A stretch of DNA of 27,193 nt, taken from assembly GCA_946480925.1 (NCBI GenBank), contig CAMLLU010000074.1:1-27193 (forward strand), in the 5' to 3' direction. Source of the stretch: an uncultured Rivibacter sp. (lineage in GTDB: Bacteria; Pseudomonadota; Gammaproteobacteria; Burkholderiales; Burkholderiaceae). The notes under the pieces are model-generated. The model made no database searches. It worked only from the letters and a program-made list of their open reading frames with translations, and was not told where the DNA came from. Shown piece by piece: positions 6,526 through 14,917 of the stretch. Position 1 is the first letter of the stretch. Each line of letters opens with the position of its first letter. Both the position numbers and the translations under genes were made by a program.

Positions 6526-7286
6526 TATTCCCGCGAGAGGAACTGCTGCAGCTCGGGCGTCTTGGGGGCGCCGAAGAGTTCTTCGGGGGGGCCGATCTCG
6601 TGGATGCGGCCGGCGTGCATGAAGACCACGCGGTCGCTCACCTTGCGGGCGAAGTTCATTTCGTGCGTGACCATGAGCAGCGTCATGCCGTCGTCGGCCA
6701 GGCTCTCGACCACGCGCAGCACTTCGCCCACCAGTTCGGGGTCGAGGGCCGAGGTGATCTCGTCGCACAGCAGCACGGCGGGCTCCATGGCCAGGGCGCG
6801 TGCAATGGCCACGCGCTGCTGCTGGCCGCCCGACAGCTGCTCGGGCAGTGCGTCGAACTTTTCTGCGAGCCCCACGCGCGTGAGCAGGCGGCGGGCCTGT
6901 TCTTCGCCTTTCACGGGCAGCGTCTTCCTCACCAGGCTGGGCGCGAGCATCACGTTGTGGCCCACGCTCAGGTGTGGAAAGAGGTTGAAGCTCTGGAAGA
7001 TCATGCCCACGTGCTGGCGCAGCTCGCGCATGGCGCGCGCGTCACCGTGCTTGAGGGCCTGGCCGTCTACCGTGAGCGAGCCTTCGTCGAAGGTCTCGAG
7101 CCCGTTGATGCAGCGAAGCAGCGTGCTCTTGCCCGAGCCGCTCTTGCCGATGATGGCGATGACCTCGCCGCGGGCGACCGTGAGGTCGATGCCCTTGAGC
7201 ACCTCGTTCTGACCGAAGCGTTTGCGCAGCCCGCGGACCTCGACGATGCCTGGCTTCTGGGCGGGCGCCTCAACGGCGAGCGACAT
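6525..7286 (-). CDS. Polar amino acid ABC transporter, ATP-binding protein
   Basis: This 253-aa GlnQ/HisP-type ATPase powers import of an amino acid through the two permeases encoded just upstream. Walker A is GKSGSGKST (about 47-55), followed by the Q-loop region MIFQSFNLFPHLSV, signature LSGGQQQRVAIARAL, Walker B VLLCDEITSALDP and the switch His of VTHEMNF. The length is normal for the family. ATG 7286 lies inside the end of the preceding permease gene (17-base overlap), which indicates coupled translation. It is the last gene of the four-gene operon and converges on the kinase gene. Confidence 0.95.
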   Translation of the reverse strand: MSLAVEAPAQKPGIVEVRGLRKRFGQNEVLKGIDLTVARGEVIAIIGKSGSGKSTLLRCINGLETFDEGSLTVDGQALKHGDARAMRELRQHVGMIFQSFNLFPHLSVGHNVMLAPSLVRKTLPVKGEEQARRLLTRVGLAEKFDALPEQLSGGQQQRVAIARALAMEPAVLLCDEITSALDPELVGEVLRVVESLADDGMTLLMVTHEMNFARKVSDRVVFMHAGRIHEIGPPEELFGAPKTPELQQFLSRE

Positions 7287-7923
7287 GCAACTTCCTTTCG
7301 AGCGATCGGCTCCAGGCCGAGATGGGGTAGCACAGCGCGAAGTACAGCAGTGCCACGCAGGCGTAGACGGTGAAGGGGCGGAAGGTGGCGTTGGTGATCA
7401 TCGTGCCGGCCTTGGTGAGCTCGATGAAGCCGATGACCGACGCGAGCGCCGTGCCCTTGATCACCTGCACCAGAAAGCCCACGGTGGGCGGCACGGCGAT
7501 GCGCAGGGCTTGCGGGCCGATCACGTAGCGCAGCTGCTCGCCCAGGTTGAGCGCGAGCGCCTGCGCCGCTTCCCACTGCCCGCGCGGCACCGCGGCCACG
7601 CAGCCGCGCCAGATCTCGGTGAGGAAGGCGCTGGTGTAGAGCGTGAGGGCCAGCGCAGCCGCCACCCAGGCCGGCACGTTGACGCCCAGCAGCGCAATGC
7701 CGAAGTAGGCGAGGAAGAGCTGCATGAGCAACGGCGTGCCCTGGAAGACCTGCACGTAGCCGGCCACCAGCGGCTCGGCGCCGCGCAGCTTGGCCACGCG
7801 GGCCACCAGCAGCGCCAGCCCCACCAGGCCGCCGCCGATGAACGCGATGAGAGAAAGCCCGACGGTCCAGCGCGCCGCGAGCAGCAGGTTGCGCAGGATG
7901 TCCCAGAGGCTGAAGTCGACCAT
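7270..7923 (-). CDS. Polar amino acid ABC transporter permease (second)
   Basis: This 217-aa inner membrane permease belongs to the HisMQ/GlnP type, with about five membrane segments. The cytoplasmic ATPase-contact loop is seen in PRGQWEAAQALALN, and the family signature VFQGTPLLMQLFL lies in the first half. ATG 7923 (MVDFSLWDIL) is chosen because it follows the stop of the first permease by 14 bases and gives the normal family length; the open frame continues upstream only as shadow. It should pair with the other permease to form the channel. Confidence 0.93.
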   Translation of the reverse strand: MVDFSLWDILRNLLLAARWTVGLSLIAFIGGGLVGLALLVARVAKLRGAEPLVAGYVQVFQGTPLLMQLFLAYFGIALLGVNVPAWVAAALALTLYTSAFLTEIWRGCVAAVPRGQWEAAQALALNLGEQLRYVIGPQALRIAVPPTVGFLVQVIKGTALASVIGFIELTKAGTMITNATFRPFTVYACVALLYFALCYPISAWSRSLERKLHVARR

Positions 7924-7937
7924 GGTGTTGTGTTCCT

Positions 7938-8600
7938 TCAGCGACCGAACAGGAAGCGCGGCCCGGCCCAGTTCAGCAGGTGGCGCACCAGCACCGCGAG
8001 CGCGAGGTACAGCGCGGTGGCGACGATGAAGGATTCGAACGCGCGGAAGTTGCGCGACTGGATCAGGTTGGCCGCGTACGAGAGTTCCTCGGTGGCGATC
8101 TGCCCGCACACTGCCGAGCCCAGCATCACGATGACGATCTGGCTCACCAGCGCCGGCCACACGCGCTTGAGCGCGGGCGGCAGCACCACGTACCTGAAGA
8201 GCTGCCAGCGGTCGAGCGCGAGGCTCTCGCCGGCTTCGACTTGCCCGCGCGGCGTGGTGGCCAGGCCGGCCCGCACGATCTCGGAGGCGTAGGCGCCCAG
8301 GTTGATCACCATGGCCAGCACCGAGGCCAGTTCGGGCGAGAGCTTCACGCCCAGGCTGGGCAGCCCGAAGAACAAAAAGAACAGCTGCACGATGAAGGGC
8401 GTGTTGCGGATGACCTCCACGTACACGCCCACCAATGCACGCAGCCACGCCGGCCCTTCATGCCGCGCCCAGGCGCAGGCCACGCCGACCAGCATGCCGA
8501 GCGTGGCCGAAACGGCGGTGAGCCCCAGCGTCACGGCCACGCCCTTGGCCAATAGCGGCCATTCGGCCAGCACGGCCGGGAAATCGAAGCTGACGTTCAT
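7938..8600 (-). CDS. Polar amino acid ABC transporter permease (first)
   Basis: This 220-aa permease is a paralogue of the next gene. It shows the signature VIRNTPFIVQLFFLFFGLP and the coupling loop TPRGQVEAGESLALD, with about five membrane segments. ATG 8600 (MNVSFDFPAVL) gives the normal length. Upstream, a 130-base gap with a GC-rich hairpin separates it from the binding protein gene, so the transport genes are probably made at a lower level than the binding protein. The substrate cannot be told from sequence; a polar or branched amino acid is usual. Confidence 0.93.
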   Translation of the reverse strand: MNVSFDFPAVLAEWPLLAKGVAVTLGLTAVSATLGMLVGVACAWARHEGPAWLRALVGVYVEVIRNTPFIVQLFFLFFGLPSLGVKLSPELASVLAMVINLGAYASEIVRAGLATTPRGQVEAGESLALDRWQLFRYVVLPPALKRVWPALVSQIVIVMLGSAVCGQIATEELSYAANLIQSRNFRAFESFIVATALYLALAVLVRHLLNWAGPRFLFGR

Positions 8601-8632
8601 GACGACACCCCGTCCGCCGAGTACGGCGTCCA

Positions 8633-8647
8633 CCCCTCCGGGAGGGG
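8633..8647 (-). terminator. GC hairpin between binding protein and permease genes
   Basis: CCCCTC and GAGGGG pair around a three-base loop, and more G/C blocks follow. No T run is seen, so a partial terminator or an RNA-stabilising element is more likely than a full stop. This position is common in ABC operons where binding protein must exceed permease. Confidence 0.5.
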
Positions 8648-8730
8648 GGCGGGCCTTGCTTGGGGGCGGCCCGGCGCGGCGGCCCGGGGCAGTGCGCGAT
8701 ATCTCATGGGCTTCGGTCTGCCGGCAACTC

Positions 8731-9513
8731 TTACTGCGGCAGCTCGCCGGCCGGGCGGCCCAGCCAGCGGGTGGCCAGCTTGTCGAGCTCGCCGGCCTTC
8801 TTGGCTTCGGCAATGATCTCGTTGACCTTGGTGCGCAGCTTGTCTTCACCCTTGGCCACGCCGATGTAGTTGGGCGAGTCCTTCAGCACGAACTTGAACT
8901 CGGCGCCCAGCTGCGGGTTCTTGGCCATCATGTTGCCGGCCACGGAGGCGCCGGTGGCAATGAGGTTCACCTGGCCCGACACGAAGGCCGACACGGTGGC
9001 GTTGTTGTCTTCGAAGCGCTTGATGTCGGTGTTGGCCGGGGCGATCTTGGAAAGCTCCATGTCTTCGATGGCGCCGCGCGTCACCGAAACGCTCTTGCCG
9101 GCCAGGTCGGCCGGGCCCTTGGCGACGGTGCCCTTGGGGCCGAACACGGCCTGGAAGAAGGGCGAGTAGGCGGCGGTGAAGTCGATCACCTTCTCGCGCT
9201 CGGGGTTCTTGCCGAGCGTGGAGATCACGAGGTCGGCCTTGCGGGTCTGCAGGTAGGCAATGCGGTTGGCGCTCGTCACCGGCACCAGTTCGGCCTTCAC
9301 ACCCAGCTTGGCCGCGATGAGGTTGGCCATGTCGACGTCGAGCCCCTGCGGCTTGAGATCGGTGCTGACGAAGCCGTAGGGCGGGAAGTCGGTGGGGATG
9401 GCGACGCGGATGAGCTTTTCCTTCATCACGTCGTCCAGTGCGTCGGCGTGGGCGGCCGGGGCAGCGAAGGCAAGGGCGGCCAGCAGGCCGGCAAGCAGGC
9501 GGGGTGTCTTCAC
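8731..9513 (-). CDS. Amino acid ABC transporter substrate-binding protein
   Basis: This 260-aa periplasmic binding protein of family 3 (SBP_bac_3) captures the amino acid for the permeases downstream. A signal peptide is clear: Lys2, a Leu/Ala core and cleavage near AHA-DALDD (about residue 23). The mature protein begins with the typical LIRVAIPTDFPPYGF, then LDVDMANLIAAKLG and ADLVISTLGKNPEREK. The start is set at GTG 9513 because AGGAG lies seven bases upstream and the signal peptide follows at once; the ATG at 9600 would put about 29 odd residues in front. It is the first gene of the operon, with a palindromic operator candidate about 75 bases upstream. Confidence 0.93.
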   Translation of the reverse strand: MKTPRLLAGLLAALAFAAPAAHADALDDVMKEKLIRVAIPTDFPPYGFVSTDLKPQGLDVDMANLIAAKLGVKAELVPVTSANRIAYLQTRKADLVISTLGKNPEREKVIDFTAAYSPFFQAVFGPKGTVAKGPADLAGKSVSVTRGAIEDMELSKIAPANTDIKRFEDNNATVSAFVSGQVNLIATGASVAGNMMAKNPQLGAEFKFVLKDSPNYIGVAKGEDKLRTKVNEIIAEAKKAGELDKLATRWLGRPAGELPQ

Positions 9514-9576
9514 TCGTGTCTCCTGAATTGCTCCCCCAGCAGGGGATGTGCGGCAAAGGTCCGGCCGCTGGTGCAG

Positions 9577-9602
9577 GTTGCATGCCAGGCTTGTATGCAA
9601 GC
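9577..9602. promoter_or_regulatory. Palindromic operator candidate upstream of the ABC operon
   Basis: GCTTGTATGCAAGC (9589-9602) is palindromic except at its central pair, and a related half, GTTGCATGCC, lies just beside it. Sites of the form TTGNATNCAA are often bound by GntR-family repressors. No such regulator is encoded in the window. Confidence 0.4.
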
Positions 9603-9735
9603 GTATCGCCCGGTTTAGGTGCGGTGCATTGGCTGCTAGCGCTCATGTTATGCGCTGAATGCTCTTGAATGGTGCGCTTGGGCCTTGTGATGGGGCGGCC
9701 ACGGCAGCATGGGCGGGAACGACCGGGAAGGGTGG

Positions 9736-10269
9736 CTAGCGTCGCAGCGTGCGCACCTGCAGCAAGGTGAGTTGCAGCAGCTTCGCGTCGCTGCTGGCGC
9801 GGTGGCGTTCCAGGCGCACCTCGTTGCCGATGACCTGCTTGGTGCTGTGCCACAGCGCGGCTTCTTCTTCGCTGAGCAGGCTGCGCAGCGTTTCGAGCCG
9901 GAACGCCTGGATCACGCCCACGCTGTCGTACAGCTTGGCCAGCCAGGTGTAGTCGTGCGCCCAGCCGTCGGAATAGACGGTCCGCCCGCGCAGCAGCCCG
10001 TTCAGCTCGCGTGCCACCAGTGCGGCGTCGCGGCCATGGTGCAGCAGCGTGTCGCGCTCGATCTGGTGCACGCGCTCGGCCGCGGCGTCCCAGTGCTGCC
10101 AATGCGGCATCGGCTTGATGAGGCTGCACCAGCCCCGGCCACCAGGCAGCGCCAGCCCCACTTCGATGGGGTAGCTGTCGTGGCCGAAGCCCGAGGCTTC
10201 CACGTCGATGACGATGGGCGCCTCGGCGGGCGAAACAGTGGCGGCTGCGGCGGCGAGTGGCAAGGCCAT
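9736..10269 (-). CDS. DEDDh 3'-5' exonuclease-like protein
   Basis: This is a 177-aa protein with an RNase T/DnaQ-type exonuclease fold. The pattern IVIDVEASGFG supplies the first acidic pair (Asp22 and Glu24), SDGWAHDYTW the third acidic residue (Asp101 or Asp106), and His156 with Asp161 (HRASSD) fits the HX4D signature of the DEDDh class. The protein is short and has only this domain. The start is uncertain: ATG 10269 (MALPLAAAA) or ATG 10299 (MLAGTARPY), neither with a good ribosome site. It lies about 100 bases downstream of the MliC-YbaY gene and may be cotranscribed. The substrate is unknown. Confidence 0.72.
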   Translation of the reverse strand: MALPLAAAAATVSPAEAPIVIDVEASGFGHDSYPIEVGLALPGGRGWCSLIKPMPHWQHWDAAAERVHQIERDTLLHHGRDAALVARELNGLLRGRTVYSDGWAHDYTWLAKLYDSVGVIQAFRLETLRSLLSEEEAALWHSTKQVIGNEVRLERHRASSDAKLLQLTLLQVRTLRR

Positions 10270-10369
10270 GGCGTATGGGCGGGCAGTGCCGGCCAGCATA
10301 GTCAGTAGGGCGGCGCCGGCCTCAAAACCGCGGCGGTGGCAGGGTCGGAGCGGCTGCCCGGCGGCTCCT

Positions 10370-11569
10370 TCAGCGGCTCTTTTCGCGGCTGGGCCGCGCC
10401 GGCTTGTCGCGCATGCGTGAAAGCACCAGCTCGGCTTCGTGGCCGTGGTCTCGCGTGAGCACCGGGGCCGGCTTTTCCGTGCCGAAGAGCGGGCGCCCGT
10501 CGCGCACGATGCGCGCCGTGACCACGAAACGCTCGCCCGCTTCGAAAGGCGGCTGCGCTTCACCACACGGCAGCTCGAAGCGCAGCGGCACCTGGTTTTT
10601 GCCCACGGCCCGTTGCTGCTCGGCCAGCACCTTGGGCGGCGTTTCGCTGGTGTCAAGCAGCTGCACCTGCAATTCGTCGCCAGGCAGCAGCGCCATGCGT
10701 TCGCGGTAGCTCACGCGGCCTCGCACATGGCAGGTTTCGAGCTGCGGCCCGCGGCCCCACAGCTGCAGCCCGGTGCGCAGGCTCTCGGAGGCCGCTTGCA
10801 GTTCATGTTCTTGTTTCTGTCCGTTCTGTGCGGGCGACGGCGCAGTCGCCGTGCCTTGTGCTTCGTTCGTGCTGGCAGCGGCATCGGGTGCGGCCGGGCT
10901 CGAAGGCGGTGGTGTTGCCGGCAGGCTCATCACATAACTCCAGGTGGGCGTGCGCAACACCAACTCGCCAGGCGCGGCGGCGCCGGCCTGCTGCTGATGC
11001 TGGGCCTGCAGCGCTTCCCAGGCGGTGGTGTCGAACACCATCAGCTGGGCCAGCGTGTGCTGTGCGCCGGCTTCAGCGGCGGGCCGCGTGCTGTAGCGCG
11101 CCAGCAGCTGCGCGCCGGGCTGCTCGGCCTCGGCGGCCGAGCCTTGCAGCAGCGTCTCGCTCACGCGCTCTTCGGTCCAGGCGGGCGGCAGCCGCCATTG
11201 CGTGCGCGTGCGGCGGTCGATGAGCACGCGTTGCGCCTGCTCGGCGCGGCAGCCGGTGATGGCCGGCTTGCCCTGGCGTTCCAGCCGGGCTTCGCCACCC
11301 TTGCCCCACCACGACCACAGGCCGTCGGTGTAGCGCGCGCCCGAAGCGGTGCGCACCAGCGGCAGCCGGTGCGTCTGCGTGCCGTCGTGCACCCAGGCGA
11401 CGGCGCGGCCGGGTTCGCGTGCGCTGTTGTCGTACAGCACCACCACTTGCGCCTGCTTGTCACAGAGGTGGCTCACCTGCGCAGACGGAGTGGCGGCCGC
11501 GGCCCCCGAGCCGGCTCCACACGACAGTGCACTCAGCACAGCCATCGCGGTCAGGCGTTGCAGACACAT
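10370..11569 (-). CDS. Envelope protein with MliC and YbaY domains
   Basis: This 399-aa exported protein has a signal peptide of about 25 residues ending in GAAAA. Residues about 33-105 match the MliC domain, a periplasmic inhibitor of C-type lysozyme (HLCDKQAQVVVLYDNS, then ARYTDGLWSWWGKGGEARLE). The C-terminal part (about 285-390) matches the YbaY/YscW lipoprotein domain (VRGRVSYRERMALLPGDEL, VPLRFELPC and FVVTARIVRDG). Between them is a region I do not recognise and a Pro/Ala/Ser linker (about 220-260). The lipobox at LSALSC is not canonical, so lipid anchoring is uncertain. ATG 11569 has GAGGAG 12 bases away, and an adjacent GTG at 11572 is possible. It is probably a cell-envelope lysozyme defence protein. 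Confidence 0.75.
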   Translation of the reverse strand: MCLQRLTAMAVLSALSCGAGSGAAAATPSAQVSHLCDKQAQVVVLYDNSAREPGRAVAWVHDGTQTHRLPLVRTASGARYTDGLWSWWGKGGEARLERQGKPAITGCRAEQAQRVLIDRRTRTQWRLPPAWTEERVSETLLQGSAAEAEQPGAQLLARYSTRPAAEAGAQHTLAQLMVFDTTAWEALQAQHQQQAGAAAPGELVLRTPTWSYVMSLPATPPPSSPAAPDAAASTNEAQGTATAPSPAQNGQKQEHELQAASESLRTGLQLWGRGPQLETCHVRGRVSYRERMALLPGDELQVQLLDTSETPPKVLAEQQRAVGKNQVPLRFELPCGEAQPPFEAGERFVVTARIVRDGRPLFGTEKPAPVLTRDHGHEAELVLSRMRDKPARPSREKSR

Positions 11570-11714
11570 CACGACAAGGGGCTCCTCACGACAAGAGGCG
11601 GCCATCCTACGCCGCGGTTGTCGCGCCGGAGACAGGGGCGGTGCGGGGCGCTCCCATGGCGCACGGCTCATGGCTGCGGTACACCGCTACACCCCATTTG
11701 CCTGGAGCCGCTGC

Positions 11715-13424
11715 ATGCCCGTTCCTGCCGACCGCCCACACCTACGCCACTGGCCGCAACGGCTGCCCAAGGAACTGGTGGTGCCCGAGACCACGCTGTG
11801 GTTCAACCTCGAAGTCTCGGCGCGCCGCTTTGCCGACAAGAGCGCTTACATCTTTTTCGGCCGCGGGCTGAGCTATGCCGAGCTGCACCGCCAGTGCGAG
11901 GCGCTGGCCGGGTGGCTGCAGCGCCATGCAGGCGTGAAGCGCGGCGACCGCGTGGCGCTGTACATGCAGAACTGCCCGCAGTACGTGGTGGCGTACTACG
12001 CCATCCTGCGCGCCGACGCGGTGGTGGTGCCGGTGAACCCGATGAACAAGGCCGAGGAGTTCGGCCACTACATCACCGACCCCGAAACGAAGGTCGTGAT
12101 CTGCAGCGCCGACCTGGCGGCCTACGTGGAGCAGGCCAACGAGGCCCTGCCTGCCGGGCAGCGCCTGCGCCACCTGCTGGTGGCGCGCTATGCCGACGCG
12201 CTGCCGGCGCAATATGAGCCGGGCCTGGAGCCGCCGGCCGCAATGGAGCAATGGCTGCGTACCGAGCACCCGCTGCCGGTGGGCGCCACACGCTGGAGCG
12301 ACGCGTTGAACGCGAAGCTCGAGCCGGAGCCGCACGACGCACGGCCGGGCGACCTGGCGATCCTGCCCTACACCTCGGGCACCACCGGGCTGCCCAAGGG
12401 CTGCATGCACAACCACCGCACGCTGATGCACAACGCGGTGGGCGGCGCGCAGTGGGGCTATGCCAGTGCCGAAGCGGTGAGCCTGGGCGTGGTGCCGCTC
12501 TTCCACATCACCGGAATGGTGTACGGCATGCACTGCCCCATCTGGTGCGGCAGCACCGTGGTGCTCATGCCGCGCTGGGACCGCGAGCTCGCCGGTGCAT
12601 TGATCTCGCGCTACCGCGTGTCGCACTGGACGTGCATCCCCACGATGATCATCGACCTGTTCGCCAGCCCCAACTACAAGAGCTTCGACCTCTCGAGCCT
12701 GCGCTACCTGAGCGGCGGCGGCGCAGCCATGCCGCATGCAGTGGCCGAGCGGCTGCAAACCGAATTCGGCCTCACGTTCTCAGAAGGCTACGGCCTCACC
12801 GAAACGGCCGCACCCAGCCACATCAACCCGCCCGAGCGCGCGAAGCTGCAGTGCCAGGGCATGCCGATCTTCGGCGCCGATTCGCGCGTGGTGGACCCAT
12901 TGACGCTGAAGGAGCTGCCTGCCGGCGAAGTGGGCGAGATCGTCACGCGCGGGCCGATGGTTTTCGAGGGTTACTGGCGCCACCCCGAGGCCACGGCGGC
13001 GGCCTTCGTCGAAGTGGATGGCCAGCAGTTCTTTCGTACCGGCGACCTGGGCCGCATGGACGAAGAGGGCTACTTCTTCATCACCGACCGGCTCAAACGC
13101 ATGATCAACGCGAGCGGCTTCAAGGTGTGGCCGGCCGAGGTGGAGCTCATGCTCTACAAGCACCCTGCCGTGCAGGAAGCCTGCGTGATCTCCACGCGAG
13201 ACGCCTACCGCGGCGAGACGGTGAAGGCCGTGGTGGTGGTGCGCGCCGAGCACAAGGGCAAGGTCAGCGAGGCCGACATCATCGGCTGGGCACGCGAGCA
13301 GATGGCTGCCTACAAGTACCCGCGGGCGGTGGAGTTCGTCGACACGCTGCCCAAGTCGGGCGCGGGCAAGGTGCTGTGGCGGGTGTTGCAGGAGCGCGAA
13401 GACACCGCGGCGAACAAAGCCTAG
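11715..13424 (+). CDS. Acyl-CoA synthetase (AMP-forming), long-chain type
   Basis: This 569-aa adenylate-forming ligase activates a carboxylic acid, probably a fatty or aromatic acid, with ATP and CoA. The phosphate loop YTSGTTGLPKGCMH is at about 218-231, the A5 motif YGLTETAAP at about 357, the TGDLGRMDEEGYFFITDR hinge at about 441, and the catalytic Lys lies in the C-terminal motif KSGAGKVLWR (about 548). ATG 11715 (MPVPADRPH) has GGAG seven bases upstream. The gene converges on the DUF924 gene with only nine bases between stops. No beta-oxidation genes are next to it, so its substrate cannot be inferred from context. Confidence 0.93.
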   Translation: MPVPADRPHLRHWPQRLPKELVVPETTLWFNLEVSARRFADKSAYIFFGRGLSYAELHRQCEALAGWLQRHAGVKRGDRVALYMQNCPQYVVAYYAILRADAVVVPVNPMNKAEEFGHYITDPETKVVICSADLAAYVEQANEALPAGQRLRHLLVARYADALPAQYEPGLEPPAAMEQWLRTEHPLPVGATRWSDALNAKLEPEPHDARPGDLAILPYTSGTTGLPKGCMHNHRTLMHNAVGGAQWGYASAEAVSLGVVPLFHITGMVYGMHCPIWCGSTVVLMPRWDRELAGALISRYRVSHWTCIPTMIIDLFASPNYKSFDLSSLRYLSGGGAAMPHAVAERLQTEFGLTFSEGYGLTETAAPSHINPPERAKLQCQGMPIFGADSRVVDPLTLKELPAGEVGEIVTRGPMVFEGYWRHPEATAAAFVEVDGQQFFRTGDLGRMDEEGYFFITDRLKRMINASGFKVWPAEVELMLYKHPAVQEACVISTRDAYRGETVKAVVVVRAEHKGKVSEADIIGWAREQMAAYKYPRAVEFVDTLPKSGAGKVLWRVLQEREDTAANKA

Positions 13425-13433
13425 CCTGTGACC

Positions 13434-14021
13434 CTAGAAGCCGGAACCGGGCTGCGCGATGTACGTGAGCTCTTCCGCCGTCGAAGTGCGGCCGAGCACG
13501 GCGTTGCGGTGCGGAAAGCGCCCGAAGCGGCGGATCACGTCGTGATGACGGTGCGCATAGTCGAGGTTGCCTTCGAAGCGCGGGTCGCTCGCGGCCAGCG
13601 CGGTGAACAGCTGCACGGCACGGTCTTGCATGGCCATGTCCTCGGCATGCTCGAAGGGCATGTAGGCGAAAGCGCGCCACACCGGGTGCAGGGCGTGGTC
13701 GAGGCTGGCGTCGACCACCTCCTGCGCGGCAGCCAAGGCCAGTGCATCGCCGGCAAAGGCGCGCGGTGTGCCGCGGAACACGTTGCGGGTGAACTGGTCG
13801 AGCACCACGATGCGCGCGAGCCGGCCTTGCGGCGTGGCGTCCCATTCATGCAGGCCGCCGGCGAGCGCGGCTTCGATGGTGGGGCCGAAGCGGCTGTGGA
13901 TCTGCGCGTCGAAGGCGTCGCTCTTGCGGAACCACTCGTCACGGGGCTGGTAGTCGGGGGCAGTGCCGAACCAGAAGTCGGTGACCTTGGTGGCGTGAAC
14001 GATGGGTGTCGAGGTGGTCAT
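13434..14021 (-). CDS. DUF924 family protein
   Basis: This 195-aa alpha-helical protein matches the DUF924 family throughout: VTDFWFGTAPDY, RIVVLDQFTRNVFRGTPRAF, FAYMPFEHAEDMAMQDRAV and GRFPHRNAVLGRTSTAEE. The family has a tetratricopeptide-like fold and no established function. ATG 14021 (MTTSTPIV) is preferred, with GGAAA upstream; a longer frame to 14075 adds residues that do not fit the family. It is downstream of a divergent region holding a large palindrome. Confidence 0.9.
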   Translation of the reverse strand: MTTSTPIVHATKVTDFWFGTAPDYQPRDEWFRKSDAFDAQIHSRFGPTIEAALAGGLHEWDATPQGRLARIVVLDQFTRNVFRGTPRAFAGDALALAAAQEVVDASLDHALHPVWRAFAYMPFEHAEDMAMQDRAVQLFTALAASDPRFEGNLDYAHRHHDVIRRFGRFPHRNAVLGRTSTAEELTYIAQPGSGF

Positions 14022-14335
14022 TTCAGTTTTCCATGGCGCAGTGGCAGCACCCGCGACGTATGAAACGGGATTCAACAGCCTTCACCGCAGAGGCGCAGAG
14101 GTCGCGGAGATTCGCGGAGAAATACGGATCTTCTCTGCGGTCCTCCGCGTTCTCTGCGTCTGCGCGGTGAATGAATTGGGGGTTCACTTCAGGTGATGGC
14201 GGTTCGTCCTGGCAGGGGCGCATCGTGCCGGGTGATCGTGGACTCTGCAACGCAGCCGCCCTTTGCGTTGTCGCTATGGTGGTTTGTATCGATCTGTGGC
14301 AACTTGCGGGGCTTGCCAACGACCCGCCCGATCCA
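14022..14335. other. 314-base intergenic region with a large palindrome
   Basis: This is a divergent gap between the DUF924 and lipoprotein genes. Apart from the palindrome at 14081-14171 I find no gene, RNA or clear promoter. Confidence 0.6.
14081..14171. repeat. CGCAGAG-type interspersed palindrome, 41-bp arms
   Basis: The left arm (14081-14121) begins TTCACCGCAGAGGCGCAGAG and the right arm (14131-14171) ends GCGTCTGCGCGGTGAA. The arms are imperfect reverse complements around a nine-base loop. Elements of this wording occur as intergenic palindromic repeats in many bacterial genomes. The RNA would form a long stem. Confidence 0.8.
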
Positions 14336-14890
14336 ATGAAAAGAATTGCCGCCTTGCTCCCCCTGGCCCTGCTGGCAGCCTGTGCTTCCACAGGAGGCGA
14401 CTCGTCACCGAAGCCCGACGTGCCCGTGACCAGCAGTTCGAAGCAGAGCACCGAAGCCCGCTTCACGCAGGCGGCCACCACGCCGCTGTCCGACCTGAAC
14501 ATCGTGCGTGCGCCCATCCCGCCGGTGCTGGTCGCGGCGCAGAAGTCTCCCTACGGCTTGCCGGCAGATGCCTCGTGCGGCGCGCTCGGCACGGAAGTGC
14601 AGGCGCTCGACGCAGCCTTGGGCGCCGACCTCGACACGCCCGTCACCGCAGCCAACCCCAGCCTCATCGACCGCGGCACCGGTGCGGCGGAAGACGCTGC
14701 GGTGGGCGCCGTGCGGCGCACCACAGAAGGCGTGATCCCGTTTCGCGGCTGGGTGCGCAAGCTGAGCGGCGCCGAGCGCTATGCGAAGGACGTGTCCGCC
14801 GCCATCGCCGCGGGCACCATCCGCCGTGCCTACCTCAAGGGGCTGGGCCACGCCAAGGGCTGCACGGTCCCGGCATCGCCCCGGGCCTGA
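14336..14890 (+). CDS. Hypothetical lipoprotein
   Basis: This 184-aa lipoprotein has the signal MKRIAALLPLALLAAC with lipobox LAAC (Cys16), so it is predicted to be lipid-anchored in the envelope. The mature part has two later Cys residues (SCGAL and KGC), which may form a disulfide, and a conserved-looking end GWVRKLSGAERYAKDV followed by RRAYLKGLGHAKGC. I do not recognise a named family. ATG 14336 is the only start that gives a signal peptide. The acetyltransferase gene follows 27 bases later and may be in the same operon. Confidence 0.8.
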   Translation: MKRIAALLPLALLAACASTGGDSSPKPDVPVTSSSKQSTEARFTQAATTPLSDLNIVRAPIPPVLVAAQKSPYGLPADASCGALGTEVQALDAALGADLDTPVTAANPSLIDRGTGAAEDAAVGAVRRTTEGVIPFRGWVRKLSGAERYAKDVSAAIAAGTIRRAYLKGLGHAKGCTVPASPRA

Positions 14891-14917
14891 TCAGGGGTTG
14901 CGGAGAGGGACGCGGCC

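Noticed and set aside
10439..12217. Plus-strand open frame of 592 codons
   Set aside because: It runs antisense to the MliC-YbaY gene and then out of frame in the ligase gene. It is Arg/His/Gly-rich with no domains.
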